Counted from the first letter of the stretch, positions 21,845-31,022 are shown. The stretch: 64,000 bases of DNA from Acinetobacter sp. ANC 4178 (GCF_004331175.1 NZ_SJOD01000001.1:310001-374000); one strand, 5' to 3'. Translations and numbers: made by a program. Notes: generated by a model from the sequence alone, not told the origin.

Positions 21845-21847
21845 AAA

Positions 21848-22225
21848 TTATTTATTTACCGCTTCGTTCACACAACTTTGAATGGTTTTAGTCACCACAT
21901 TGCTCACTATCGTCGCGCGTGCCGCAGGATCTAGAGCAGCAGTTGCTAAATCTACAGTTGTCACATTTTGTGGTGCTTTTTCGCTAACACAGCCACAAAT
22001 ATCTGTTTGAATATTTTGCTTTTGTTCAGCAGTCATAAGCTGTGTAGACTTTTTCCAAGCAGGGGTATTATTTAATTCTGTCACACATTTTGAATTAATT
22101 GCAATTTTGATTGCTGCCATACCCACCTGCTGGGTTGTGGTTGCAGTGGTTGTTGCTGTTTCCGTACTCACACAAGCTGTCAGCACTAAAATAATAGGTG
22201 CCAATGCGGCTAATCCTTTTTTCAC
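21848..22225 (-). CDS. small cysteine-containing lipoprotein, paralog 2
   Basis: 125 residues. Signal peptide with lipobox LTAC (MKKGLAALAPIILVLTAC), a Thr-rich linker, then Cys in SKCVTELNNTPAW, CxC in DICGCVSEKAPQ and Cys in QSCVNEA. It aligns along its length with the gene at 21,360-21,722. Four conserved cysteines suggest two disulfides in the periplasm. The family is not recognised. Confidence 0.7.
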   Translation of the reverse strand: MKKGLAALAPIILVLTACVSTETATTTATTTQQVGMAAIKIAINSKCVTELNNTPAWKKSTQLMTAEQKQNIQTDICGCVSEKAPQNVTTVDLATAALDPAARATIVSNVVTKTIQSCVNEAVNK

Positions 22226-22455
22226 AATATCACCTTGATGATCAATTTAAAGTAGCGCTATTGTGCCGTAACACCCGTAAATATAAAGCCCTGATTTGAC
22301 AGTTCATCAATTGTTTGTGCAATTTACCAACAAGAAACTCAGCCAATAAAATCAGCGTTGCAACAAATATACGCATCGTTGCAGAATCTAGGTTTTTTTA
22401 TATTTTAAATTTCATTAAGATCAACAGAATTATTCAACCTATTTATTCATACTTT

Positions 22456-23010
22456 ATGAAAAATACAACACCCTATTACACGCGTACCGCGCAGGTTTTA
22501 CACTGGATCATGGCAATTATTTTTATTGTCGCTTGGATCATTGGTTTTTATAGTGGAAACTTTTTAAGCTATGAAACTGATGGAAGCTTTAAAGGTGACA
22601 TCATCACACTACATAAAAATATTGCCACAACCATTATCTTTTTGGTCATGATCCGTATTTTTTGGCGTTATACACATCCAGCTCCCTCACTACCTGATAG
22701 CATGTCGCCAACAATGAAAGTATTGGCGCATCTTGGGCATTTGGCTTTATATCTGATGTTACTTGCCTTACCAATCACAGGATGTTTATTCAGTTGGAGC
22801 GCAGGACACCCTGCCCCTGTCCTTTATCTCTTTAATCTACCAACACTGATTGAAGAGAATTATGATGTACTTGAGATTGTAAAACCACTACACATCTATC
22901 TATCTTGGGCTGCAGGTTTATTAGTTGTAGGTCATATTGCGGCTGCATTAAAGCACCACTTTATTGATAAAGATAGCGTGCTCACGAGCATGACCCGTCA
23001 ACCGAAATAA
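22456..23010 (+). CDS. cytochrome b561
   Basis: 184 residues from the ATG at 22456 (MKNTTPYYTRTAQVLHWIMA); the frame is open further upstream without family features. Four membrane helices carry haem-ligand histidines: QVLHWIM (about 17), ITLHKNIATT (about 56), and two in the C-terminal half (LHIYLSW, VGHIAAALKHH). Known b561/YodB-type proteins pass electrons from ubiquinol in the inner membrane, some to superoxide. It is a single gene. Confidence 0.88.
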   Translation: MKNTTPYYTRTAQVLHWIMAIIFIVAWIIGFYSGNFLSYETDGSFKGDIITLHKNIATTIIFLVMIRIFWRYTHPAPSLPDSMSPTMKVLAHLGHLALYLMLLALPITGCLFSWSAGHPAPVLYLFNLPTLIEENYDVLEIVKPLHIYLSWAAGLLVVGHIAAALKHHFIDKDSVLTSMTRQPK

Positions 23011-23030
23011 AACCTATAAATTCTTTATCC

Positions 23031-23062
23031 AAAAAAACCGCATCATTTTGTGCGGTTTTTTA
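23031..23062. terminator. bidirectional terminator
   Basis: AAAAACCGCA-N8-TGCGGTTTTT between the converging cytochrome b561 and deaminase genes. Confidence 0.85.
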
Positions 23063-23074
23063 TATTTTCACGAA

Positions 23075-24076
<1,002 letters not shown>

Positions 24077-24089
24077 TTATCCTCAAAAA

Positions 24090-24121
24090 GAAAAAAGGGT
24101 GTAAACAAGTTTACACCCTTA
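24090..24121 (-). terminator. terminator of the purine permease
   Basis: AAGGGTGTAAAC-AA-GTTTACACCCTT with T run on the minus strand. It lies between permease stop and deaminase start, with only about 18 bases left to the deaminase gene. Deaminase expression therefore depends on read-through or a promoter overlapping the hairpin. Confidence 0.8.
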
Positions 24122-24136
24122 AAATTGGTGTGGATA

Positions 24137-25459
24137 TTAACCACCAAAAAATGCAAATTTAATTGCCCAAAGCACTGCAACAATCCAAACCATATAAGGA
24201 ACAGTTGAAGCTTTGCCAGTACATAATTTAATTAACGCATAGCTAATAAAGCCCATCGCGATACCATCTGCAATAGAATAAGCAAATGGCATAAATACGA
24301 TGGTTAAGAATGCTGGTACAGCCTCAGTAATATCATCCCATTCAATATGAGTAATACCCTGAATCATCAACACACCCACAAATAACAATGCAGGAGCTGT
24401 TGCAAAACTAGGCACAGATTGCGCCAAAGGTGCTAAGAATAAACACAAGATAAATAAAACACCAACTACAACTGCAGTAAGACCTGTACGACCACCCGCT
24501 GCAACACCTGCTGAAGATTCAATATATGGCGTTGTTGATGATGTACCTAATGCAGCACCCGCAACAATAGCGGTTGAGTCTGCAAAGAGTGCTTTTTTCA
24601 AACGAGGTAATTTACCATCTTGCAGCAAACCTGCGCGATGCGCGACGCCCACCAAAGTACCTGTCGAGTCAAATAAGTCCACCAAGAAGAAGACAAAAAT
24701 GACGCCCACTAAACTCGCGGTAAATAAACCTTCAAAGTCCATCTGTAAGAATGTTGGTGCAATTGAAGGAATTTGCCCTACAACACCTTTGAATTCGCTT
24801 AGACCCATCATGGTAGAAATTGCAGTAAGTGTCAAAATACTGATGATAATCGCACCACGTACTTTAAAATGATGTAATACCACAATCATTAAGAAGCCAA
24901 ACAACGTCAACAGTACTGTGGGTTGCTTAAGATCACCCAAGCCAACAAGTGTTGCTGGATTATCAACAATAATGCCTGAGTTCTTTAAAGCGATAAGTGC
25001 TAGGAATAAGCCAATACCACCGCCAATTGCAAGCTTAAGCGACATTGGGATTGCATTCACAATCGCTTCGCGGATTTTAAACATGCTAATAGCAATAAAG
25101 ATTAAACCCGAAACAAATACTGCTGCCAAAGCGGTTTGCCAAGGTACCCCCATACCCATGCACACCGAATAAGTGAAATAAGCATTCAAGCCCATTCCTG
25201 GTGCTAAAGCAATTGGATAATTCGCAATAATCCCCATCACTAAACAGCCAATCGCTGCAGCGAGACATGTTGCGACAAAGACAGCTCCATGATCCATCCC
25301 TGTTTCGGATAAAATCATTGGGTTAACAATAATGATGTAGCACATCGTTAAAAATGTGGTTACACCTGCAAGAACTTCAGTACGAAAAGTCGTCTTGTTT
25401 TCACTCAGTTTAAATAAGCGTTCAAGTACATTTTCTGAAGATGGATTAGGAGTCGTCAT
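24137..25459 (-). CDS. AzgA/PbuG-type purine-base permease
   Basis: 440 residues with 12 or more membrane helices. NCS2/AzgA features: TEVLAGVTTFLTMCYIIIVNP (about 26-46), ANYPIALAPGMGLNAYFTY (about 79-97) and DLFDSTGTLVGVA (about 266-278). Related proteins import adenine, guanine or hypoxanthine by proton symport. Its neighbour, a predicted adenine deaminase, points to adenine. It is in the same direction as the deaminase but separated by a terminator. Confidence 0.9.
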   Translation of the reverse strand: MTTPNPSSENVLERLFKLSENKTTFRTEVLAGVTTFLTMCYIIIVNPMILSETGMDHGAVFVATCLAAAIGCLVMGIIANYPIALAPGMGLNAYFTYSVCMGMGVPWQTALAAVFVSGLIFIAISMFKIREAIVNAIPMSLKLAIGGGIGLFLALIALKNSGIIVDNPATLVGLGDLKQPTVLLTLFGFLMIVVLHHFKVRGAIIISILTLTAISTMMGLSEFKGVVGQIPSIAPTFLQMDFEGLFTASLVGVIFVFFLVDLFDSTGTLVGVAHRAGLLQDGKLPRLKKALFADSTAIVAGAALGTSSTTPYIESSAGVAAGGRTGLTAVVVGVLFILCLFLAPLAQSVPSFATAPALLFVGVLMIQGITHIEWDDITEAVPAFLTIVFMPFAYSIADGIAMGFISYALIKLCTGKASTVPYMVWIVAVLWAIKFAFFGG

Positions 25460-25639
25460 GACCTAGCCCCTGTAAAAAAACATTATGCCAAAATTCCGAA
25501 TTGGGCCAAAAATTAAACTTTTTGCCATTTGATTCTCGAAATTTAAAGCAATGGGTATGCCAAATATCTGATGCTTTTTTCTAAGCTAAACAAGGAAGCT
25601 ATTGTTTCGAAACAAAAAACATCCTCAATCAAGTAAACG

Positions 25640-25728
25640 AAAAAAGCTGCATATATTATGCAGCCTTCAAACTCATACTATAAAAATCAATAGCTTAAAT
25701 AAAAAACATAAACATTTCTTTAAATTCG
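25640..25728 (-). ncRNA. candidate small RNA upstream of the purine permease
   Basis: On the minus strand an extended -10 (TGTTATAAT, 25743-25735) is followed about 65 bases later by an intrinsic terminator (stem 25646-25653 with 25657-25664, then six T residues). The about 89-base product has no convincing ORF. Flanking sequence in this 392-bp gap shows nothing else. It could instead be a 5' leader or an orphan terminator. Confidence 0.35.
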
Positions 25729-25851
25729 GCGTGGATTATAACATATTGATTTTCACGTTGTTTCTAGAATTTATGCACGACATAGACTACGCCCAAAAAA
25801 TTACTATGTAAGTAAATTTAAATCTTTAATTACAAAAATGAATTCATGCCG

Positions 25852-26037
25852 CTATTGATCTTTTTTTATCAAAATATTTTTTGACTGAGCATCCACTTCA
25901 ATTTTCTGTAGTGAACTGTGCGCTTCATTTACCAAACGATCAATTTTCTGCTTTTGCCTGATCTCAGATTCGTGATACACACTCAAACCCAAGATACAGA
26001 TCATCAATAGAAACATTGGTAGAAGTAACTTTTTCAT
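25852..26037 (-). CDS. small single-span membrane or secreted protein
   Basis: 61 residues from the ATG at 26037 (MKKLLLPMFLLMICILGLSVYH), starting with a hydrophobic helix and then a charged, probably helical tail. An in-frame ATG lies five codons upstream. No family is recognised; coding is plausible because of the Lys-Lys-hydrophobic start. Confidence 0.45.
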   Translation of the reverse strand: MKKLLLPMFLLMICILGLSVYHESEIRQKQKIDRLVNEAHSSLQKIEVDAQSKNILIKKDQ

Positions 26038-26192
26038 TATAATAAAGTACAATTTTTAATTATTGGTAAAATATACACCATAATTTTTTCTAGTTCACTT
26101 TGTTTAAGGAAATAGGAATTATTTGATAAAAATCTAATTTTTGAATTACTTGATCGTCTATTTGTGGAGTTTCCTGCATCTGCCTACATAAT

Positions 26193-26325
26193 TTATTGAG
26201 CAATCAATGTCTCTAATTCCTTAACCGTAACAGGTTGATTGCCTACAGCAAAAATGTTCACTTGAGCAAAATGAGCATTACTTATAAATTTATAGTTAGA
26301 GATACCTGACCAACTCAAACTCTTA
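26193..26325 (-). pseudogene. C-terminal remnant of an unidentified protein
   Basis: A 43-codon open stretch on the minus strand ends with normal-looking coding sequence (SNAHFAQVNIFAVGNQPV, then TVKELETLIAQ and a stop). An in-frame stop lies directly upstream and there is no start, so this appears to be the tail of a lost gene. The parent family is not recognised. Confidence 0.35.
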
Positions 26326-26445
26326 AACGATACAGGACATTATTATAAATCCGACAAATATCTGTGGTTATTATGCCCACAGTATCTCTGGAAAATTTAA
26401 ACCACAATTTAAATATTTTTAATAGCTTATTGTCTTTAGAGCAGT

Positions 26446-26533
26446 GAGTGAATCGTTTAAGATCGTGTTAGATTGACCAAAAGATGCGGGTAAATCACAC
26501 CATAGATATCCAGTTCTAATTCTATAAAACTTC
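26446..26533 (-). pseudogene. IS5-type transposase remnant
   Basis: The minus strand encodes FYRIRTGYLWCDLPASFGQS, the conserved N-terminal region of IS5-family DDE transposases (F-x-x-R-T-G-x-x-W-R-D-L-P-x-x-F-G). A stop lies just before it and no catalytic part remains. The surrounding 26,053-26,918 stretch is otherwise degenerate, very AT-rich and without an intact gene. Confidence 0.5.
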
Positions 26534-26918
26534 TTAGATTATGTTTGAGATAAAAACCGAAATTGTGGAAATAGATTTCAACTTTAACCAGTCAGCATTG
26601 GTTGATGCATAGCGAAAAGTAGATTTGGCTTGGTAGTTGAATTTTACGTTTATGCTATTTTTGGGACAGTAAATACCAACAGATCCTAATGACAAAAAAC
26701 GGTAGATAATAGTAAATATTTCAGGATTATTTCAATCAATACAAATACTTAAAAATTTCAGTATACTCGTGTAGAACCTTGAAAATTTTTAGGTCTTAAA
26801 TAGCTTCATATTTAAACATATCTAAATCATCAATAAATATTTTCTAACTTAATCTTGACTCTAGTCTTACTCCATAGTTTTTAATCCAATCACTGACTTC
26901 AGATTAAGAATATAAATT

Positions 26919-27629
26919 ATGAAACAATATCTTAAAGAAACATCGTTACTAGATTATAACCATCAATTAATCAAAAATTTAATTCAAGAAAAAGAATGGT
27001 CTAAATTGGACAATGTTGAAAAAGTGAAACAAATTTATCACTTTGTTAGAGATGAGATTCAATTTGGCTATAATTCAAGTGACTCAATTCCAGCATCAGC
27101 TGTTTTAGAGGATGGCTATGGTCAATGCAACACCAAAGCAACTTTATTAATGGCTTTATTAAGAGCAGTCGGTGTTCCAACCCGATTACATGGTTTCACG
27201 ATCAATAAAAGCTTACAAAAAGGGGCTATTGATGGCATTTGGTACAAGCTATCTCCACAAAATATTCTGCATAGTTGGGTGGAAGTTTATGTAAATGAGA
27301 ACTGGTTTATTTTAGAAGGGGTAATTCTAGATAAACTATACTTAACAAATCTCCAAAAAATGTATAAAAGCACCTCAAACACTTTTTGTGGATTTGGGGT
27401 CTTTACAGAAAATTTTGATAATCCTCCAATAGACTGGAATTTAAATAATACCTATATTCAGGATAAAGGAATTAATCAAGATTTTGGACTATTTGATAGC
27501 CCAGATGTTTTTTATAGTCAGCATCAGCAACAACTTGGTTTTATTCAAGGAATAATGTTCAAAAATATAGTCAGACAATTAATGAATAAGAATGTTGATA
27601 AGATTAGAAATGCCAAGATTGCTGAGTAG
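26919..27629 (+). CDS. transglutaminase-like protein
   Basis: 236 residues. Transglutaminase-fold motif: catalytic Cys in GYGQCNTKATLLMALLRAVG (about 64-83), His in ILHSWVEVYV (about 119) and Asp/Glu after NENWFILEGVILD. Such bacterial proteins are cysteine proteases or cross-linking enzymes; substrate unknown. No signal peptide. High AT content and flanking IS and integrase debris suggest horizontal acquisition. ATG at 26919 follows a weak AAGAATA site. Confidence 0.75.
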   Translation: MKQYLKETSLLDYNHQLIKNLIQEKEWSKLDNVEKVKQIYHFVRDEIQFGYNSSDSIPASAVLEDGYGQCNTKATLLMALLRAVGVPTRLHGFTINKSLQKGAIDGIWYKLSPQNILHSWVEVYVNENWFILEGVILDKLYLTNLQKMYKSTSNTFCGFGVFTENFDNPPIDWNLNNTYIQDKGINQDFGLFDSPDVFYSQHQQQLGFIQGIMFKNIVRQLMNKNVDKIRNAKIAE

Positions 27630-27728
27630 CTGAATTGGATTTGTATATATAGATAGTTGACTCGATAAAATTATGGTTATTGGAAAGTTAGTATTACTCT
27701 TATAGGGGTGACTCATAGACCTGAGCTA

Positions 27729-28094
27729 TAAGAAGTTGTGTTGCTGTGTATAGAGCATTCTATGAAGCTGCGCTGCCCTTACCTCATTGCAACTCGACCA
27801 GAGCACTTTAACGAGCAAATCCGTAATGCGAAACTGCATCCGTTTGCAGTAACGGAAGATCACATTACCAAGCAGTTTAAAAAGTATCGGGACTTGTCTG
27901 GTGCGTATGATCATTTGGAACCCAACCAACGACCATCGCTGCATGACTTACGTGCTTTGGGTATTTATAACATTACACAGAAGTATGGGAAGAAGTATGC
28001 TCAAGCACTGGCGGGACACGCAAATGTGAAGATGACCGACCACTATTTAGAAGGACATGAAGCGCTAAAACCTGAGCGGATTAGCTATCGTTAG
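27729..28094 (+). pseudogene. tyrosine integrase, C-terminal fragment
   Basis: About 120 codons of the catalytic domain of a phage-type tyrosine recombinase: box II HDLRALG, then LAGHANVKMTDHYLEGHEAL with the His and nucleophile Tyr. The N-terminal DNA-binding part and first catalytic Arg are missing, and a stop precedes the open frame. It lies outside the prophage end at 28,852, so it likely belongs to an older lost element. Confidence 0.75.
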
Positions 28095-28238
28095 TCATAC
28101 CAAAGCTGATGCTTTCATTACATGGATCATCAGCTTTTGATTTCATATATTCGCCAGAATGCTAAATGGATGAATCAAAATTCCTTATGAGAATCAGTAT
28201 AATGGCAATATTTATTGAATAAAAAGAGAATTAAGTTC

Positions 28239-28694
28239 ATGAAATATTCAAAAGAAAGAATAGTAAAAGGCCTCTTACTTGCTCCTATACCATTACTTTT
28301 TTGGCACTTCTTTTTTAAATTTATGAAATATAAAATTGAATATAGCTTAGATTCAACTTTCTTTTTTCATCTTTTCCTCGGCTTAGTAGGTTACATTGTT
28401 CTTTATTCAACTTATTGCATTTTGATAGTACCTTTCAGCTTTATACTTTCTATTCTTTTAAATCATTATAATTTTCTCAATTTATTAAGTATCTGTATTA
28501 GCTCTTTAATTATTACTACGGCATTAAACCTTTTTCTGGGATGGGGTTTTACAGAAGAACATTCAGGAGAAATACCTCAAGAATGGTGGAAAATATATAC
28601 CGATATATTTTTCCTTATTACTGTCATATTCATTGACCTATGTTATTGGTTGTTTTTGATTATTTTTAAAGAAAAAAATGTCCAGATGAAGTAA
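28239..28694 (+). CDS. multi-span membrane protein, unknown function
   Basis: 151 residues from the ATG at 28239 (AGAG upstream), with about four membrane helices (about 14-30, 45-75, 83-100, 128-146). Very AT-rich codon use, like the neighbouring island debris. No family recognised. It lies just outside the prophage. Confidence 0.5.
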   Translation: MKYSKERIVKGLLLAPIPLLFWHFFFKFMKYKIEYSLDSTFFFHLFLGLVGYIVLYSTYCILIVPFSFILSILLNHYNFLNLLSICISSLIITTALNLFLGWGFTEEHSGEIPQEWWKIYTDIFFLITVIFIDLCYWLFLIIFKEKNVQMK

Positions 28695-28801
28695 GAATAG
28701 ATGTCCAAATAGTTATTTATTTAACTACTGTTAGTAATCGTTTTTAAATTTAAATGGGCAAGTTATTAACAGTAGGAAAATATTTCATACCTCGAAAACT
28801 T

Positions 28802-28827
28802 AAAGCCCACTTTTGAAGTGGGCTTTA
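28802..28827 (-). terminator. terminator of the tRNA-Val transcript, cut off by prophage insertion
   Basis: AAAGCCCACTT-TTG-AAGTGGGCTTT. It lies 25 bases beyond the CCA end of the tRNA 3' fragment, in the tRNA's own direction, so it is probably the original tRNA terminator. Confidence 0.65.
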
Positions 28828-28851
28828 AGTTGCTGAATTAACAGCTATATT

Positions 28852-28896
28852 TGGTAGGCATATCCAGACTCGAACTGGAGACCTCTACGATGTCAA
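28852..28896 (-). other. attL: 3' part of tRNA-Val(GAC)
   Basis: On the minus strand these 45 bases are a tRNA 3' half: anticodon loop TTGACAT (GAC), anticodon-stem 3' arm CGTAG, variable AGGTC, T arm TCCAG-TTCGAGT-CTGGA, acceptor strand TATGCCT, then ACCA. The 5' half is replaced by unrelated DNA. This is the expected attachment-site fragment left when an element integrates in a tRNA gene; the intact tRNA should sit at the far end, right of the window. Confidence 0.8.
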
Positions 28897-29069
28897 ATTC
28901 AGCGCATCTTATTCAAAAATAATGGCTTATATCAGGCTGGGGAAAATTTGGGGAATTTTCGCGATATATAGACAATGAAATAAAGTCCCATAAATGATGA
29001 TTGATCATTTAAAATACAATTTTAGGCAAATCTTAGAATAATTCTTAACTTTTGGGTATGGTTCAAAAG

Positions 29070-29349
29070 CTGTAACTAGAGTAACGATTTTTAAAAGTAG
29101 TACTTAATATATTGAAATAAATATAAATATTACCTTTAGAGATACTGTAACGATTGCGTGACGATTCTGTAACGAGTTACGGTGTTTTACTGTAACCCTC
29201 GGTTTCAAAATATATTATTTATTATCAATAGTTTACTTAATTTTAAAGGTTGGGGGTTTCGCTAAGTTACTCACCTTGAGTAACCGCGTAAGTTATTGTT
29301 TATACATTAATAAAATCGTGAATTTAGCGTTTTTTGGACGGGGTTACAG
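29070..29349. repeat. CTGTAAC repeat cluster
   Basis: CTGTAAC occurs on the plus strand at 29070, 29145, 29167 and 29190 and inverted (GTTACAG) at 29343. Three copies are spaced 22-23 bases, about two helical turns. This is typical of a regulator-binding array (repressor/Cox-like) or iterons. The binding protein is not identified. Confidence 0.5.
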
Positions 29350-29564
29350 AATTCGGGAAAGTCATTTTGACCCGTAAATTGCCCTACTTTTCCCTTGCTG
29401 TCTTATGGTCAATTTTTCTTGGGTGCAGGGTTTTGCAGATTTGTCGGGATTTTTGCAGAACTACCCTTTCCTCTGTTTTTTCTATGCCAAGCCCAGTCTA
29501 TATAAGGCGTTGGGGAGAACTTTTTGTCCCGAAATTTTAAAGTGATTCCGAGACAAAAAGCCCA

Positions 29565-29625
29565 TAGGTGACGTGGGGGGTCAACCGCCCGCGTGAATCC
29601 TGAATGTGCAGGTGGCTGCACATTC
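29565..29625. other. G-rich quasi-dyad and hairpin, possible cos region
   Basis: A near-palindromic G/C-rich segment (GTGGGGGGTCAACCGCCC at 29573-29590) is followed by a perfect hairpin GAATGTGCAG-GTGG-CTGCACATTC (29602-29625). P2-like cos lies on the portal-distal side of the genome, as here, but I cannot match the sequence to a known cos. Confidence 0.25.
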
Positions 29626-29640
29626 GTAGGATGGTTTTGT

Positions 29641-29856
29641 TTATGGTTTTACTGCGAGTTGCTGTTGGATCTCGTGGACTTGGAGGTGAAGGCTGCACAT
29701 GATGGCATTGAACTCGTCACTTGGTATGCCATCGTCATAGTGCATGCGGGACATGGCAGAGATGAAAAGCTCTAGCTTTTCTATGGAGTCACCTACAGTT
29801 TCCAGTAGGTCTTCTAAGTCTGCTGGTGGGTTGCCTGCTTTAAGATGTGGAATCAT
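29641..29856 (-). CDS. small phage protein downstream of Rha
   Basis: 71 residues, acidic, probably helical, no membrane helix. Its ATG overlaps the Rha-gene stop (ATGA), so it is translationally coupled and belongs to the leftward Rha operon. Function unknown. Confidence 0.65.
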   Translation of the reverse strand: MIPHLKAGNPPADLEDLLETVGDSIEKLELFISAMSRMHYDDGIPSDEFNAIMCSLHLQVHEIQQQLAVKP

Positions 29857-30659
29857 GCTGCACCTCCCAACTGTACTGCGGCTTGCTTGAACACTATGCA
29901 GCGATGGGTTTTGTCATCTATCACGCTACGCACGGCATGACCGTGTTGTATGTAGTGCGGGTATGGATAGGTACTGGCTGCTAGTTCTTGTATGAGTGCT
30001 TTGCTGTCTGGCAATCCATGAATGGCTGCGCAGACTTGCGGCAGGTTCAGTGCAATGTGGTTTGGCTTGTGGCTATGGTTGAGTAAGTGCAAGCCGTACT
30101 GGTGGATGGCTTCCCAAAAATGTTGCAGGACTGCATTGTTCCGTGCGATCACTGGGACGACTGCATGTATAGACAGTGTGGTTTTGTGCAGTCGGTTGCT
30201 GAACCATGTGACTTCGACTTGGTCGAGTATGCCTTCTGCATTAGTCATGAGTTTGTTTACGGTAAGTTCTGGACTGCCTGAGTTTAGGCGTACTTTTGTG
30301 CCGACTTGTATGCCCTGCTGCTCGATGAGTTGTTGGTTTTGGAGTAGCGTTGCCATAGCATTAAAGGCATTGATGAATGCGATTTTGATTTGTGCGGCTT
30401 TCTCTCCAGTAAAGCCCATGACCAAGAACATCCAACCGTCTTTGCTCATTTCGTACATAGGACGAGATTCGCCTTTCGCATCAATATATTCAACCAGCCC
30501 AAAATTGGGCTCGTTAAATTCTTTTGGACAATCTAAGGATTCAATAGCTCGTAAAACATGAGTGTGCCTTTTACCAAATGCATCGGCAACTTTGAGGCTA
30601 TCGGTTTTGATTTGTTGGTCTTGAATGAAGACAGCTTGGCTGAGGTCGAGTGCATTCAT
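29853..30659 (-). CDS. Rha-family phage regulatory protein, left copy
   Basis: 268 residues from the ATG at 30659. N-terminal Rha (pRha) domain, about 1-110: IKTDSLKVADAFGKRHTHVLRAI, MSKDGWMFLVMGFTGEKAAQIKIAFINAFNAM. The C-terminal part (about 115-268) differs from known anti-repressor extensions and is uncharacterised. Rha proteins affect lytic/lysogenic behaviour in phi-80/P22-like phages; mechanism is unclear. Its start overlaps the stop of the 43-residue gene upstream. A paralog lies at 63,606. Confidence 0.85.
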   Translation of the reverse strand: MNALDLSQAVFIQDQQIKTDSLKVADAFGKRHTHVLRAIESLDCPKEFNEPNFGLVEYIDAKGESRPMYEMSKDGWMFLVMGFTGEKAAQIKIAFINAFNAMATLLQNQQLIEQQGIQVGTKVRLNSGSPELTVNKLMTNAEGILDQVEVTWFSNRLHKTTLSIHAVVPVIARNNAVLQHFWEAIHQYGLHLLNHSHKPNHIALNLPQVCAAIHGLPDSKALIQELAASTYPYPHYIQHGHAVRSVIDDKTHRCIVFKQAAVQLGGAA

Positions 30660-30787
30660 TTTGCACCGCCTTTCACCCAATGGATGATGCGTGATTTAAA
30701 ACTTAGTTTTTGTGCAAAGTCTGGAGAAGTTAGACGCTTAATACAGATTTTGTCTAGACGAGTTTGTGCCTGAAAATTATTTCTCAT
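30656..30787 (-). CDS. 43-residue basic protein upstream of Rha
   Basis: ATG at 30787 to TGA at 30656, overlapping the Rha start as ATGA. The product (MRNNFQAQTRLDKICIKRLT and on, 43 residues) is basic and contains no membrane helix. GGAATTT upstream is a weak ribosome site. The right-hand module has a gene in the same position (63,409), but that one is a membrane protein and not clearly related. Confidence 0.6.
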   Translation of the reverse strand: MRNNFQAQTRLDKICIKRLTSPDFAQKLSFKSRIIHWVKGGAK

Positions 30788-30848
30788 GACGAAATTCCTA
30801 ATTATTCTTTAGGTTTTCATCACACTACGACGCCAATCATAGGGTGAT

Positions 30849-30988
30849 GGGTTGCACGGAGTTGGCGTACCGATGATCTAATCAATCCGGCGCAACCGAA
30901 GTTGCCACCGTACAACCCACCATAACAAATCTTACGCTAAAAATTAGGCATAAGAAGTACAGGCGTAAAAAAACCGCTTACGCGGGTT
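30849..30988 (-). promoter_or_regulatory. structured leader of the left Rha operon
   Basis: Minus-strand leader with an intrinsic terminator (CCGC-gtaa-GCGG then seven T, 30988-30966) ahead of the genes. It is followed by a multi-part fold: outer stem GGGTTG/CAACCC plus ACGG/CCGT (30849-30859 with 30908-30918) enclosing GCAAC-UUCG-GUUGC (30892-30905). Complementary 9-mers GATCTAATC (30875) and GATTAGATC (30994) flank the terminator. This looks like attenuation or antitermination control. Confidence 0.5.
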
Positions 30989-31022
30989 CACGCGATTAGA
31001 TCAATAACGAGACGCCAATCTC

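Larger units (their letters stand above)
28897..29640. other. gene-free left end of the prophage
   Basis: About 740 bases without a convincing gene between attL and the first leftward phage gene. It contains a cluster of CTGTAAC repeats, a G-rich quasi-dyad and a perfect hairpin, listed separately. Small open frames here lack ribosome sites and recognisable products. Confidence 0.6.

Noticed and set aside
27729..28094. Integrase fragment as the integrase of the P2-like prophage
   Set aside because: It lacks its N-terminal half and lies outside the attL fragment at 28,852; the prophage integrase should be near the right end, beyond the window.
29334..29775. Rightward small ORFs in the prophage end
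   Set aside because: They lack ribosome sites and recognisable products and partly lie opposite the coupled 71-residue gene.
30656..30787. Toxin-antitoxin reading of the 43-residue gene plus Rha
   Set aside because: Rha proteins are not TA partners and the small protein shows no antitoxin motif; the overlap is ordinary coupling.
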